Origin: Budorcas taxicolor
Lineage: Eukaryota > Chordata > Mammalia > Artiodactyla > Bovidae
Assembly (NCBI RefSeq): GCF_023091745.1
Contig: NC_068915.1
Coordinates: forward strand, 55,858,001 to 55,922,000
Length of the DNA: 64,000 nt
Direction: 5' to 3'
The notes beneath the pieces are model-generated. The model was given only the letters and a program-made list of their open reading frames with translations, had not been told where the DNA came from and did not search any database. Every line of letters starts with the position of its first letter. The first letter of the stretch is position 1. Made by a program: the position numbers and the translations under genes. Shown here one piece after another: positions 11,296-23,848 of the stretch.

Positions 11296-12645
11296 GTCAA
11301 AAGCATTTGACTCCCTCAAAAGACAGGGATCAGGGAATAATGAAGGTGAGACTAACAATGTAAAAGCCTTGTGTTTTCCATAAATATCCCAAAAGAAACA
11401 CTTTTAAATATTTTTTCTTAGTGAAGTAACATCCATATTTCTGAAATTCCTTCAGAATCTCAAAAGAGCCTGACAATTTGCCTTGACCTTACATATTGGC
11501 TAAAATGTAACTTGGGTGGCTCAGGCAACAGTTGTCTATATTTTAATGTTTCTACGGAGTTTCTCAATGGAGCTATATAAGTAGATGCAAAAGAGGTAAT
11601 CTCTTTTATACAGCCACTTTGGAGATATGAATACAAATTGGAGAGGAAGGTGAAGATGAGAAGCAATGCCATAAAGAAAATGTGCATCTTTGTAAAAGCT
11701 AATTGTGATGATAATTACTTTCTGCTTTGGAAGCAAATGGGTGATGTTGGCTCTTACTGTGGAATTTGTTCAAAGAAATAAAATAGATTGGGCTATTCAA
11801 CAGTGACTGAATTGTTCATTATGTTAAGAATGGAAAGCAATCTTGTAAAATGTCATCTTTTGCATTTATTTTAATTTTCCAAGAACATTTATGCCAACTA
11901 AATGTAAAATTTCTCCAGTGTCACTCCTACCTCATTAAAGGCGAAAAATAATATCACTAAATGCCTTTGATAAATAGCCATATTATTTAAATAATTATCA
12001 CTGTCTTTTTCAGCAGAGATACAGACAAGGAAAAATTAGAGATACAGACAAGGAAGGAGTAATAGGAATATTCATATTATCTGCCAAGGATAGGAAGATC
12101 AAGAGGTAAAAATGACTTACTGAGGAATTCAATCTTTGCTCTGCGCAGCAGTGCTTGCAGAACTCTGCCTCTCTCTGGAAGCATCTTGCACCTTCCATGC
12201 ATTAGTCACTCCCCCACATGCTCCAATGCACACTCAGAAAAGTGACTAAAATAATGACAAAGATTATTGAAAATAAACCACTTTTTGTTCTGGAATTACT
12301 AGCCCCATACTCTTTGTATAAGTCTGCACATCTCTTTCAGATTTTGAACAGCTGTTTCTAGTTATCTCATTAAATAATATGCTTCCTGTGGTTTCCTCAG
12401 ACCTAATATGAATGCTTGGTTGGTGCCTGTGTGACTGGGCTGTTAATGCTTTAGCCTTCTGTCTTTCTCAGCCTGGGCTTCTGGAAGTTAACCTCTTTAG
12501 ATCTGTGCAGAACTGGCCTGTATAGCTTTTACCTACATCTGTTTGTGTGTCCTAACTGGTTTGAATATTTGGAAGTAACCCTTGGCTTGAACGCTGAGCC
12601 TGAATCCTGCTCATATTTTCAGGCTGGCCTCATACCTATAATCTT
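11296..12645. other. Unassigned DNA, no gene seen
   Basis: The minus-strand frame at 11460-11687 (75 codons) has a hydrophobic start (MALLLIFTFL) and a proline-rich stretch (LLPEPPKLHF). It could be ERV coding sequence, but no motif settles this. 11740-12640 shows no repeat I can name. 12631-12645 may be the left TSD of the large L1 that follows. Confidence 0.3.
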
Positions 12646-12720
12646 TAATTTTTTTTCTTTAATGAGGTATAATTGTGTACCATTGTGTTGGTTTCAGGTG
12701 AACAATGTAATTATTAGGTA

Positions 12721-13222
12721 GTGAGAATAGGAAAAAGAAGTCCAAAATAGTGGTGGCTAAAAGACAAAGAAAGGAAAAAGCCCATGAAAATAGATCAAAG
12801 GAAAGTCTGATGACTGGAATGAGAACCTCAGGTGAAACAAATAGCCCTCCTGGCTAACCCAATTTACATAGGGCAGGCTCAGGGGGAGGGGAAAAAAAAA
12901 AAAAAAAACCATAAAAAGAGGAGCAAAATTGAGCCCCTCTCTTCTTTTGTGTTGGCATCACTGACTCAATGGACATGAGTTTGAGTAAACTGCGGGAGTT
13001 GGTGATGGACAGGGAGGCCTGGTGTGCTGCAGTCCATGGGGTTCTAAAGAGCTGGACATTCAGTTGAGTGACTGAACTGAACTGAACTGCCCTCACACCT
13101 CAAGGATGTATTTTCCTTTGCTTGTCAAATAAAACTGAGCCGTAACCGAGCTGTAACACTGGCCTGCCGTTTCAAATTTTTGCTGTGGCAAGACAGAACC
13201 AAGGAAATTACATACTCCCCCA
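12721..13222 (+). mobile_element. Solo LTR of an endogenous retrovirus
   Basis: The unit has a TATA-like ATAAAAA at 12911-12917, a polyadenylation signal AATAAA at 13128-13133 and a GC-richer end up to about 13222 (CTCCCCCAACA). L1 3' UTR sequence resumes on both sides, so it sits inside the ancient L1. A BovB 3' piece at 12951-13090 lies between the TATA box and the poly(A) signal. I saw no matching internal retroviral sequence beside it, hence a solo LTR. Ends are approximate and no clear TSD was found. Confidence 0.65.
12951..13090 (+). mobile_element. BovB 3' end fragment inside the LTR
   Basis: The plus-strand BovB C-terminus begins at GGCATCACTGACTCAATGGA and ends in a repeated ACTGAACTGA tail. 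It splits the LTR between promoter and poly(A) signal and is therefore younger than the LTR. Confidence 0.88.
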
Positions 13223-14807
13223 ACATAATCATTTGACACGTGTGTCTGTTTCAAAATAATAGCCCCAATAAGCCCCATTAACATCCTATCTATACCTTGT
13301 GAAGTTATAAAATATTTTTGTGTGATGAGAACTTCAAGATCCATTCTCCTAGATACTTTCAACTATGTGATATAGCATTGTTAAAAATACTCACCATGCT
13401 GTACATTACATCCTTTTGACCCTCTTTACCCATTTCATCTACCCTTCACCCTCTGCCTCAGACAACTAATGTGTTCAGTTTACCATAAGCTAGTGGGATG
13501 TTTTGTTATTGTTTTTTGGTTTTGTTTTGTTTTTAGATTATACATACAAGTGAGATCATATGGTATTTATCTTTTTATGACTTTTTACTTAGCATAAAAT
13601 GTTCTCAAGGTCCATTCATGTTGCAAATGGAAAATTTTCTCTTTTTTTTTGGCTAAATAGTATTCTGTTGTGATATATATGTATATATAACATATATATA
13701 ATTTTTTTATTCATTCACCCATCAACAAACTTTTAGGTTGTTTTTGTGTCTTAGTGATTGTAATAATGCTTTGAGCATGAGGGTACCTCTGTTGGTTCAA
13801 ATTTGTGTCTTTGGTCTTTGTTTTCATCAGATTAATACCCAGAAGTGTGGAATTGCTGAATTACATGGTAGTTCTACCTGTAATTTTTTTGAGGAAACTC
13901 CATGGATAAACCAATTTACATTTGCACCAAAAGGGTGCAATTGTTCTCTTTTTCTCCACATCCTCAGCAACACTTTATTTCTTGTCTTTTTGAAAAAATT
14001 GCTAGTCTCACAAGTGTGAGGTGACATTCTGTTATGGTCTTGACTTATATTTCAATGATGGTTGGTGATGCTGAGCATCTTTTCACATACTGTAAGCCAT
14101 TTTTATGTCTTCTTTGAAAAAATGTGTTTTCAGAACTTTTGCTCATTTCTTAATCAGATTGCTTGTGGTTTTTTGCTATTGAGTTGTATGAGTTATTTAT
14201 ATAATTTGATAGTAATCCCTTATCAGATAAATAATTTGTAAAGATTTTGTTCTCTTCTCTGGATTGCCTTTTCATTTTGTTGATTATCTCCTTTGTTGGG
14301 CAGAAGCATTTAATTAGGTTTAGTCCCATTTATTTATTTTTCCTTTTGGTATTAAATCCAAAAAATAATCACCAAGACTAACGTCAACAAGCATACTACC
14401 TATGTTTTCTTGTAGGATTTTTATGGTTTCAGGTCTTACATTCAGGTCTTTAATCCAGTTTAGTTTTGTGTATGATGTAAGATAGTGATCCAGTTTCATT
14501 CATTTGCATGGGGTAGTTTTCCCAATCATATATATTGAAAAGACTTTCATTTCCTCACTGTATATTCTTGGTTCCTTAGTAAATTGTTTGAATATGTGTA
14601 TGTTTATTTCTGAACTCAATACCTTATTCCATTGACCTGTGTATCTGTTTGTATGCCAAATCATGCTGTTTTTGTTCATATTGCTTTGTAATATAGTTTG
14701 AAATCAGGGAGCATCATGCCTTCAGGTTGGTTCTTTATTCTAAAAGTGTCTTTAGCAAATTTGGATTTTTATGGTTCATACAGATTTTAGGGTGACTTAT
14801 TCTATAT

Positions 14808-15286
14808 TGAAAAGCAGAGACATTACTTTGCCAACCAAGGTCCGTCTAGTCAAGGCTATGGTTTTTCCAGTAGTCATGTATGGATGTGAGAGTTGGAATG
14901 TGAAGAAGGCTGAGCACTGAAGAATCGATCCTTTTGAACTGTGGTGTTGGAGAAGACTCTTGAGAGTCCCTTGGACTGCAAGGAGATCCAACCAGTCCAT
15001 TCTAAAGGAGATCAGCCCTGGGATTTCTTTGGAAGGAATGATGCTAAAGCTAAAATTCCAATACTTTGGACACCTCATCCAAAGAGTGACTCGTTGGAAA
15101 AGACTCTGATGCTGGGGCAGGAGGAGAAAGGGATGACCAAGGATGAGATGGCTGGATGGCATCACTGACTCGATGGACGTGAGTCTGAGTGAACTCCGGG
15201 AGTTAGTGATGGACAGGGAGGCCTGGAGTGCTGTGATTCATGGGGTCGCAAAGAGTCGGACACAACTGAGCGACTGAACTGAACTG
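14808..15286 (+). mobile_element. BovB 3' fragment with 9 bp TSD
   Basis: A 5'-truncated BovB that starts within the RT C-terminal region (KSRDITLPTK-like) and ends in the ACTGAACTGA tail. The target repeat ATTCTATAT is exact at 14799-14807 and 15287-15295. It interrupts L1 ORF2 of the ancient element. Confidence 0.92.
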
Positions 15287-15773
15287 ATTCTATATCTGTA
15301 AAAAAATGACATTGAAATTTTAGGAGGGATTACAGTGAATCTGTAGATTGCTTTGGGTAGTATAAAAAGTTTTAACAATATTCTTCTGATCCATGAGCAT
15401 GGAATATCTTTTCATGTATTTCTGTATTCCATTGCTTTCATTAATATCGTATAGGTTTCACTGTATAAATAATTTTCCTCTTTGGTTAAATTTATGTCAA
15501 AATACTTTATTATTTTTGATATAATTGTGAATGGATTTGTTTACTTAATTTCTATTTCAGATAATTATCAACATATAGAAGTTACACAGAATTTTGAATA
15601 TTTTCTATCCTACAATTTTACCAAATTTGTTGTTTAGGTCTAACAATTTTTGATGGTGTCTTTAGGGTTTTCTATATATATAATATCAGATGATCTGCAA
15701 ATAGTGACATTTTTCTTTACAATTTGGGTGTCTTTTATTTTTCTTGACTAAATATTCTCGCTAGGATTTCCAA

Positions 15774-16102
15774 TGTGCTTAAGTTGCTCAGTCATTTCCA
15801 ACTCTTTGCAACCCCCATGGACTAGCCCACCAGGCCCCTCTCTTCTTGGGGATTCTCCAGGCAAGAATACTGGAGTGGGTTGCCATGCCCCCCACCCAGG
15901 GATCTTCCCAACCCAGGGATGGAACCCAGGCCTCCTACACTGCAGGCAGATTCTTTACTGTCTGAGCCACCAGGGAAGTCCAAGAATATTGGAGTGGGTA
16001 GACAATCCCTTCTCCAGGGGAACTTCCTCACCCAGGAATTGAGCCAGGGTCTCCTGCATTGCAGGTGGATTCTTTACCAGCTGAGCTACCCAGAAAGCCC
16101 AG
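15774..16102 (-). mobile_element. Bov-tA SINE, partly duplicated
   Basis: A minus-strand Bov SINE is followed by a second partial copy of its head half: GGAGTGGGTTGCCATGCCCC at about 15870 and GGAGTGGGTAGACAATCCCT at 15991. The direct repeats around it (AGGATTTCCAA and AGGACTTCTAAC) are imperfect. It may be a dimeric SINE or two insertions. Confidence 0.8.
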
Positions 16103-16811
16103 GACTTCTAACATACTAGGACTCCCAATAGTAAACCTTTAAAAACTAGCAACAGTGGACATATGTGTCTTATTCCTGATCTTAGATGAAAAGCTTTCAC
16201 CATCTCACTGTTGACTATGATGTTAGCTGTATGCTTGTCATGTATGGCCTTTATCATGTTGAAATATATTCCCTCTATACCAAATTTTGAGAGTTTTTAC
16301 CATAAATGGAGGACAGATTCTTTCAAATGCTTTTTATGTATCGAGATGATCATATGGTTTTTACCCTTCATTTTATTAATGTGGTATATTAAATTGAGTG
16401 ATTTGTGGATATTGAACTATCTTTGCATCCCTGGAATAACTTCTACTTGTTCATAATGTGTGATCCTTTTAACTTCTTGTTAAAATTAATTTGCTAATAA
16501 TTTGTAGCATCTGTGTTCACTAGGGATATTGATCTGTAGTTTTCTTTTCTTGTGGCATCCTTGTCTGGTTTAAGATCATGGTAACATTGGCATCAAAATG
16601 AGTTTGTAAGTTATTCCTCCTAGTTTTTTTTTTTTTTTTTTGAAAGAGCTGGAAAACAGTTGTTGTTTATTTATTCCACCTGCTTATTAGTAATCATTGC
16701 CTTCAGAGGTTCTATTTCTTCATATTTCAGTCTTGGTAGATTATACATTACTAGGAATTTTTTTTCTAGGTTGTCAAATTTGTTGGGACATAAATTATCA
16801 TAGTAGTCCCA

Positions 16812-17038
16812 CATGCATGCATGTTAAATTGCTTCAGTTGGGTCCAACTTCTTGTGACCGTACGGACCATAGACCTCCAGATTCCTCTGTCCATGGGATT
16901 CTCCATAAAAGAATACTGGAATGGGTTGCCATGCCATTCCCAAGGGGATCTCTGCCACCCATTGATAGAACCAGGATCTCTTACATCTCCTGCATCGGCA
17001 GGCAGGTTCTATTAACACCAGTGCCACCTGGGAAGCCC
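16812..17038 (-). mobile_element. Bov-tA type SINE with perfect TSD
   Basis: A minus-strand SINE of 227 bp flanked by TAGTAGTCCCA at 16801-16811 and 17039-17049. It interrupts ORF2 of the ancient L1. The same target motif was used again by the BovB that follows. Confidence 0.93.
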
Positions 17039-17050
17039 TAGTAGTCCCAT

Positions 17051-17206
17051 CAGTTCAGTTCAGTTCAGTTCAGTCGCTCAGTCATGTCCGACTCTTTGCA
17101 ACCCCATGAATCACAGCACGCCAGGCCCCTGTCCATCACCATCTCCCGGAGTTCACTCAGACTCACGTCCATCGAGTCCGTGATGCCTTCCAGCCATTTC
17201 ATCCTC
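17051..17206 (-). mobile_element. BovB 3' end fragment with TSD
   Basis: A 156 bp minus-strand BovB terminus starting with four copies of a CAGTT unit. The repeat AGTCCCAT lies at 17043-17050 and 17207-17214. It inserted directly beside the SINE at 16812-17038, within that SINE's right TSD. Confidence 0.92.
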
Positions 17207-17439
17207 AGTCCCATAATCCTTTATATTTCTGTGGTTTCAGTTATAATATCTCCTCCTTAATTTCTGATTTTATTCATATGCTCTCTTTTTATCTTAATGA
17301 GTCTAAAGGTTTGTGAGTTTTGTCTTCAGAGAATTAGCTCTTGGATTCATTGATTTTTTTTCTATTGTCTTTTAAGTCTCTGTTTCATTTATTTCCATAC
17401 TTTCTTCAAATTATGTCTGAATTTGGCAATAAGGAGTTT

Positions 17440-18140
17440 ATGATCTTAGCCACAGTCAGTTCCCAGTCTTTCTTTTACTGACTGTATAGAGCTCCTCCAT
17501 CTTTGGCTGCAAAGAATATAATCAATCTGATTTTGGTGTTGACCATCTGGTGATGTCCATGTGTAGAGTCTTCTCTTGTGTTGTTGGAAGAGGGGTTTTG
17601 CTATGACAAGTGTGTTCTCTTGGAAAAACTCAGTTAGCTTTTGCCCTGCTTCATTTTTTATTCCAAGGCCAAATTTGCCTCTTACTCCAGGTATCTCTTG
17701 ACTTCCTACTTTTGCATTCCAGCCCCCTATGATGAAATGGACACCTTTTTGGGGGTGTTAGTTCTAGAAGGTCTTGTAGGGCTTCATAGAACTGTTCAAT
17801 TTCATCTTCTTCAGCATTGCTAGTTGGGGCATAGACTTTGATTACTGTTATATTGAATGATTTGCCTTGGAAACGAACAGAGATCATGGTCATTTTTGAG
17901 ATTACATACAAGTACTGCATTTCAGACTCTTTTGTTGACTATGAGGTCTATTCCATTTCTTCCAAGGGATTCTTGCCCACAGTAGTAGATATAATGGTCA
18001 TCTGAATTAAATTTCACCCATTCCAGTCCACTTTAGTTCACTGATTCCTAAAATGTCAATGTTCACTCTTGCCATCTCTTGTTTCACCACTTCTATTTTA
18101 CCTTGATTCATGGACCTAACATTCCAGGTTTCTATGCAAT
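17440..18140 (-). pseudogene. BovB AP endonuclease domain remnant (inverted half)
   Basis: The minus strand shows SVRFQGKSFNITVIKVYAPT, part of the apurinic-endonuclease-type domain that nicks target DNA in RTE elements. Further 5', the inverse of the GTWNVRSMN region lies near 18120. Stops and small indels interrupt it; the longest open piece is 89 codons (17651-17920). Its partner, the RT half, lies in the opposite orientation from 19176. Confidence 0.85.
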
Positions 18141-19324
18141 ATTGTTCTGTAAAGCATCAGACTTTACTTCTGTCGCATTCACAACTGGGCATTATTTCTA
18201 CTTTGGCTCTGTCTCTTCATTGTTTCTGGAGTTATTTTTCTACTTTTTTCCAATAGCATATTGGGCACCTACCAATCTGGAGAGTTCATCTTTCAGTGTC
18301 CTATCATTTTTCCTTTTCATACTGTTATGGGGTTCCCAAGGCAAGAATACTGAAGTGGTTTGCCATTCCCTTCTCCAGTGGATCCCATTTTATCAGAACT
18401 TTCCACCATGACCGGTCCATCTTGGGTGGCCCTACATGACATGGTTCATAGTTTCATTGAGTTAGACAAGACTGTGGTCCATATTATCAGTTTGTTTAGT
18501 TTTCTGTGATTGTGGTTTTCATTCTGTCTGCCCTCTACAGATAAGGATTAGAGGCTTATGGATGTTTCCTGATGGGAGAGACAGACTGCAGGGAAACTGG
18601 GTCTTGTTCTAATGGGCAGGGCCATGCTCAGTAAATCTTGAATCCAAGTTTCTGTTTATGGACGGGGCTGTATTCCCTCCCTGTTGTTTGACCTGAGGCT
18701 AAACTATGGTGGAGGTAATGAAGATAACTTCAGTCTCCTTCAGAAGGTCCTTTGCACACACTGCTACACTCAGTGCCCCGACCCTGCAGCAGATCTCTGC
18801 CGATCCATGCTTCTGCCAGAAACTCCTGGATATTCATAGGCAAGTCTGGGTCAGTCTCTTGTGAAGTCACTTTTCCTTTGTTCTGGGTCCTGGTGCACAC
18901 AAGGTTTTGTTTGTGCCCTCCAAGAGTCTGTTTCCCCAGTCCTGTGTAAGTTCTGTAATCAAATCCCACTGGCCTCCAAAGTCAAATTCTCTGGGGGTTC
19001 TCAGTCCCTTTGCCAGATCCCCAGGTTGAGAAATCTGTTGTGGGTCCTAGAAATTTCTTAACAATGTGAGGATTTCTTTGGTATATTTGTTCTGCAGTTG
19101 TTGGGTCACGTATGGGGCAGCTCTATGGTAAGGTTAATGGCGACCTCCTTCAAGAGGGCTTAAGTCACAGGCTGTGACCCACTAATGAGACCATTCAGGT
19201 ATTATCTGAATCAAATCTTTTATGATTATACAGTGGAAGTGACAAATAGATTCAAGGGATTAGATATGATAGACAGTGCCCTGAAGAACTATGGATGGAG
19301 GTTCATGACATTTTATAGGAGGCA

Positions 19325-20545
19325 GTGATCAAGACCATCCCCAAGAAAAATAAATGCAAGAAGACAAAATGGTTGTCTGAGGAGGCCTTACAAATAGCTG
19401 TGAAAAGAAGAGAAGCTAAAGGCAAAGGAGAAAAGAAAAGATACATTCATTTGAATGGAGAGTTCCAAAGAATAGCAAGGAGAGATAAAAAAGCCTTTCA
19501 CAGCGATCTGTGCAAGGAAATAGAGGGAAACAACAGAATGGGAAAGACTAGAGATCTCCTCAATAAAATTAGAGATACCAAGGGAACACTTCATGCAAAG
19601 ATGGGCTCAATAAAGGACAGAAATGGTATGGACCTAACAGAAGCAGAAGATATTAAGAAGAGGTGGCAAGAATACACAGAAAACCTGTGCAAAAAAGATG
19701 ATCATGGCCTAGATAATCACGATGGTTTGATCACTCACCTGGAGCCAGATATCCTGGAATGTGAAGTCAGGTGGGCCTTAGGAAGCATCACTATGAACAA
19801 AGCTAGTGGAGGTGATGGAATTCCAGTTGAGATATTTCAAATCCTAAAAGATGATGCTGTGAAAGTGTTGCACTCAATATGCCAGCAAATTTGGAAAACT
19901 CAGCAGTGGCCACAGGACTGGAAAAGGTCAGTTTTCATTCAAATCCCAAAGAAGGGCAATGCCAAAGAATGCTCAAACTACCACACAATTGCACTCATGT
20001 CACATGCTAGCAAAGTAATGCTCAAAATTCTCCAAGCCTGGCTTCAACAGTACATGAACCATGAATTTCCAGATGTTCAAGATGGATTTAGAAAAGGCAG
20101 AGGAACCAGAGATCCAATTGCCAACATCCACTGGATCATTAAAAAAGCAAGAGAAGTCCAGGAAAACATATACTTCTGCTTTACTGATTACACCAAAGTC
20201 TTTGACTGTGTAGATCACAACAAACTGTGGGAAATTCTGAAAGAGATGGGAATACCACACCATCACACCTGCCTCTTGAGAAATCTGTATGCAGGTCAAG
20301 AAGCAACAGTTAGAACCAGACATGGAAAACAGACTGATTCCAAATTGGGAAAGGAATACATCAAGGCTGTATATTGTCACCATGCTTATTTTAATAACTT
20401 ATATGCAAAGTACATGATACAAAATGCCAGGCTGGATGAGGCACAAGCTGGAATCAAGATCAGTAATCTCAGATACTCAGATGATACCACCCTTGTGACA
20501 GAAAAGGAAGTGGAACTAATGAGCTTCTTGATGAAAGTGAAATAG
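19325..20545 (+). pseudogene. BovB linker and reverse transcriptase, 406 codons
   Basis: This is the longest open frame in the window. Residues 1-140 cover the lysine-rich segment between endonuclease and RT. The RT follows from about residue 154 (ITMNKASGGDGIPVE). The first catalytic aspartate is kept (FTDYTKVFD, near residue 287). The second catalytic box reads YSDD in place of the family's usual YADD, and an HHHTC stretch replaces the usual DHLTC. The frame stops at a TAG at 20543 before the C-terminal third, which continues as broken sequence to about 21220. It begins at the inversion junction rather than a natural start, so it cannot make the complete protein. Confidence 0.88.
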
Positions 20546-21220
20546 AGTGAAAAAGCTGGCTTAAAATTCAACATTGAAAAAACTTAGATCATGGCATCTT
20601 GTCCCATCAGTTCATGGCAAATTGATGGAAAAACAATAGAAACAGTGACAGACTTTATTTTCTTGAGCTTCAAAATCACTGCAAATGGTGACTTCAGCCA
20701 TTAAATTAAAAGACGCTTGGTCCTTGGAAGAAAAGCTATGACCAACCTCAACAGCATATTAAGAAAACAGACATTAGTTTGCCAACAAAGGTCCATTTAG
20801 TCAAGGCTATGGCTTTTCCAGTAGTCATGTATGAATGTGAGAGTTGGACTATAAAGAAAGCTGAGTGCCAAAGAATTGATGCTTTTGAACTGTGGTGTTG
20901 GAGAAGACACTTGAGAGTCCCTTGGATGGCAAGGAGATCAAACTAGTCAGTCCTAAAGGAAATCAGTCCTGAATATAGGACTGATGCTGAAGCTGAAACT
21001 CCAGTACTTTGGCCACCTGATGTGAAGAACTGACTCTTTGGAAAAGACCCTGATGCTGGAAAAGGTGAAGGCAGGAGGAGAAGGGCACAACAGAGGATGA
21101 GATTGTTAGATGGCATCACCGACTCTATGGACATGAGTTTGAGCAAATTCTGGGCATTGGTGATGAACAGGAAAGCCTGGCATGCTGCAGTCCATGGGGT
21201 CACAAAGAGTTGGACACAAG

Positions 21221-21640
21221 CAGCTGAACTCGGAGAAGGCAATGGCAACCCACTCCAGTACTCTTGCCTGGAAAATCCCATGGACAGAGGAGCCTGGTAG
21301 GCTGCAGTCCATGGGGTCACAAAGAGCTGGACACAACTAGCAGCTGAACTCAGAGAAGGCAATGGCAACCCACTCCAGTACTCTTGCCTGGAAAATCCCA
21401 TGGACAGAGGAGCCTGGTAGGCTGCAGTCCATGGGGTCGCTAAGAGTCGGACACGACTGAGCGACTTCACTTTCACTTTTCACTTTCATGCGTTGGAGAA
21501 GGCAATGGCAACCCACTCCAGTGTTCTTGCCTGGAGAATCCCAGGGGCGGCAGAGCCTGGTGGACTGCCATCTATGGGGTCACACAGAGTCGGACACGAC
21601 TGAAGCAACTTAGCAGTAGCAGTAGCAGCAGCAGCAGCAG
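21221..21640 (+). repeat. Tandem BOV-A-like units plus AGC microsatellite
   Basis: Two adjacent units of exactly 120 bp (21221-21340 and 21341-21460) are nearly identical. A third, more diverged unit (about 21493-21612) ends in an (AGC)n run at 21612-21640. Each unit has the GGCAATGGCAACCCACTCCA core and the SINE/BovB tail. The array sits at the 3' end of the inverted BovB and inside the same TSD. Confidence 0.9.
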
Positions 21641-23848
21641 CTGAACTGATCATTTATTTCTGCTCTAATTTTTGTTACTTTCTTATAACTTTGGGCTTCA
21701 TTTGTTCATTATGTAGGTCATTGAAATGTGAAGTTAGGTGTTTTATTTGAGATTTTTATGTCTGTATGAGCTTACTGCTTGTAATAGCTTCTGCTCCATT
21801 GTATAAGTTTCGATGTGTTATATTTCCATTTTTATTTGTCTTTATTTTTTATTTCTCTTTTGATTTTCTTCTTCTACCCAGTATTTGTTCAGTAGGATGC
21901 CATTTAAACTTCACATAGTTGTGAATTTTCCAGTTTCTTCTCATAATTGAAAATCTATTTTCAAACTGTTGTGATCAGAGAAGATAATGTGGTGAATCTC
22001 AAATTTATTAACATATTTGATGGTCTAACATATCTATCCTGGAAAATATTCTATGTGTACTTGAGAAGAATATGTATTCTGTTCTTTTGGATGGGATATT
22101 CTGCATATATCTGTTAATTTCATTGGGTGTAATGTCTTGTTTAAGGAAAATGATTTCCTTATTGATTTTTATCTGAATGATCTGTTGATTTAAGTGGTAT
22201 GTTAAAGTCACTTTCTACTATTATATTGCTATCTCTCTCTTTAGCTGTGTTAATATTTGATTTATATGTTTGGGTTCTCTTATGTTGGCAAGATAAATAT
22301 GAACAAATGATGCTATATCCTCTTTTTGGATTGACCCCTATATCATTATGTAATGACCTTTTCTGTCTCTTATAAAGTCTTTACTTTGAAGAATATATTG
22401 TTTGATATAAGTATAGCTATGAAAGCTTTCTTTTGATTTTTATTTTCATTAAATACTTTTTTTATGTCTTCACTAAAGTCAGAATGTTTCCTTATATCTG
22501 AAGTCAGTCTTTTGTAGACAGCCTATAGATAGGTCTTTTTTTTTTTAATCGATTCAGCCATTATATGTCTCTCAACTGGAGCATTTAATTCACTTACTAT
22601 TTAAAGTAATTACTGATGAGTGTAAAAATTATAAAAATAAAAATTATATTTTTACCCTCCACTCCCTAAGTTTTATTTTTTGATGTTACATTTTACATCT
22701 TTTTATCCTGTTTCCCTTAAATAATTATTGTAGTAATGTTTACTGCTTTTGTGTGTTAACCTTCATACTAGCTTTATAAGTGATTAATCCTCTATGTTTA
22801 CTTTCTTTTTACCTTAGCCAGGGATATTTATACTTTCATATGTTTCCTTGTTATTACTTAGAGTCCTTTCTTTTTTTAACTTTTTCTTTTGAATTGGGAT
22901 ATACCCAATTAACAGTGTTGATAATTGCAAATGAACAGCAAAGGGACACATGTATCTGTTCTCCCCCAAACTCCACTCCTATTCCAGACTGCCACATAAC
23001 ATTGAGTAGAGTTCCCTGTGCTATACAGTAGATGCTTGTTGGTTACCTATTTTAAATATAGCAGTGTGTACATGTCCATCCCAATCTCCCTAACTATCCC
23101 TTCCCCTATCCTTCCCTCTACCCCAGCAACTAGAAGTCATTCTTTAAGTCTGTGAATGTCTTTCTGTTTTGTGAGTTCATTTGTATTATTTTAGATTCCA
23201 CATAGAAGGGATTCCATAAAATACTTCTCCTTTGTCTGACTTACTTCACTCAGTATGACAATCTCTAGGACCATCCATGTTGCTGCAAATGGCAAGATTA
23301 TTTCATTTTTATTAATGGCTTGCAATATTTCATTGTTTAATGGCTAATATTTCATTGTATATATGTACCACATCTTCTTCCAAAAATATGGTAGCTCTAT
23401 TTTTAGTTTTTTAAGGAACTTCCATACTGTTCTCCATAGTGGTTATACCAATTTACATTCCCATCAACAGTGTAAGAGGGTTCCTTTTTCTTCACACCCT
23501 CTTGAGCATTTATTGTTTGTGGATTTTTTTGATGATAGCCATTGTGGCTGGTGTGAGGTGATGTTATAGTTTTGATTTGCATTTCTCAAATAGTTAGTGG
23601 TATTGAGCCTCTTTTCATGTGCAAGGGATTTCTGTGTATTATTGTTGAACCTGCAGCTTCACCAAACTCATTGAGTCTAGTAGTTTTCTGGTAGTGACTT
23701 TAGGATCTTCTATGTATAATATTAATATCATGTCATCCGCAAACAGTGACAGTTTTATTTCTTTTTCAATTTAGATTCCATTTACTTTTTCTTCTCTGAT
23801 TGTTGTACCTAGGGCTTCCAAAACTATGTTAAATAAAAGTAGTAAGAG

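Larger units (their letters stand above)
17396..21650 (+). mobile_element. Near-full-length BovB with inverted 5' half
   Basis: A single insertion flanked by a perfect 10 bp repeat, CATTTATTTC (17386-17395 and 21651-21660). The left part (17396 to about 19175) is BovB in minus orientation: endonuclease domain, then 5' UTR. The right part (19176 to about 21220) is plus orientation and begins at TTRPFRY, close to where the inverted half stops in the parent sequence. This is the layout expected from twin-primed reverse transcription. The 3' end carries three BOV-A-like units and an AGC repeat. Stops are present throughout the frames. Confidence 0.93.

Noticed and set aside
20943..21476. 177-codon minus-strand open frame
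   Set aside because: It is the antisense of the BovB end and BOV-A units. The repeated VQLFVTPWTAA peptide is a translation artefact of the tandem repeat.
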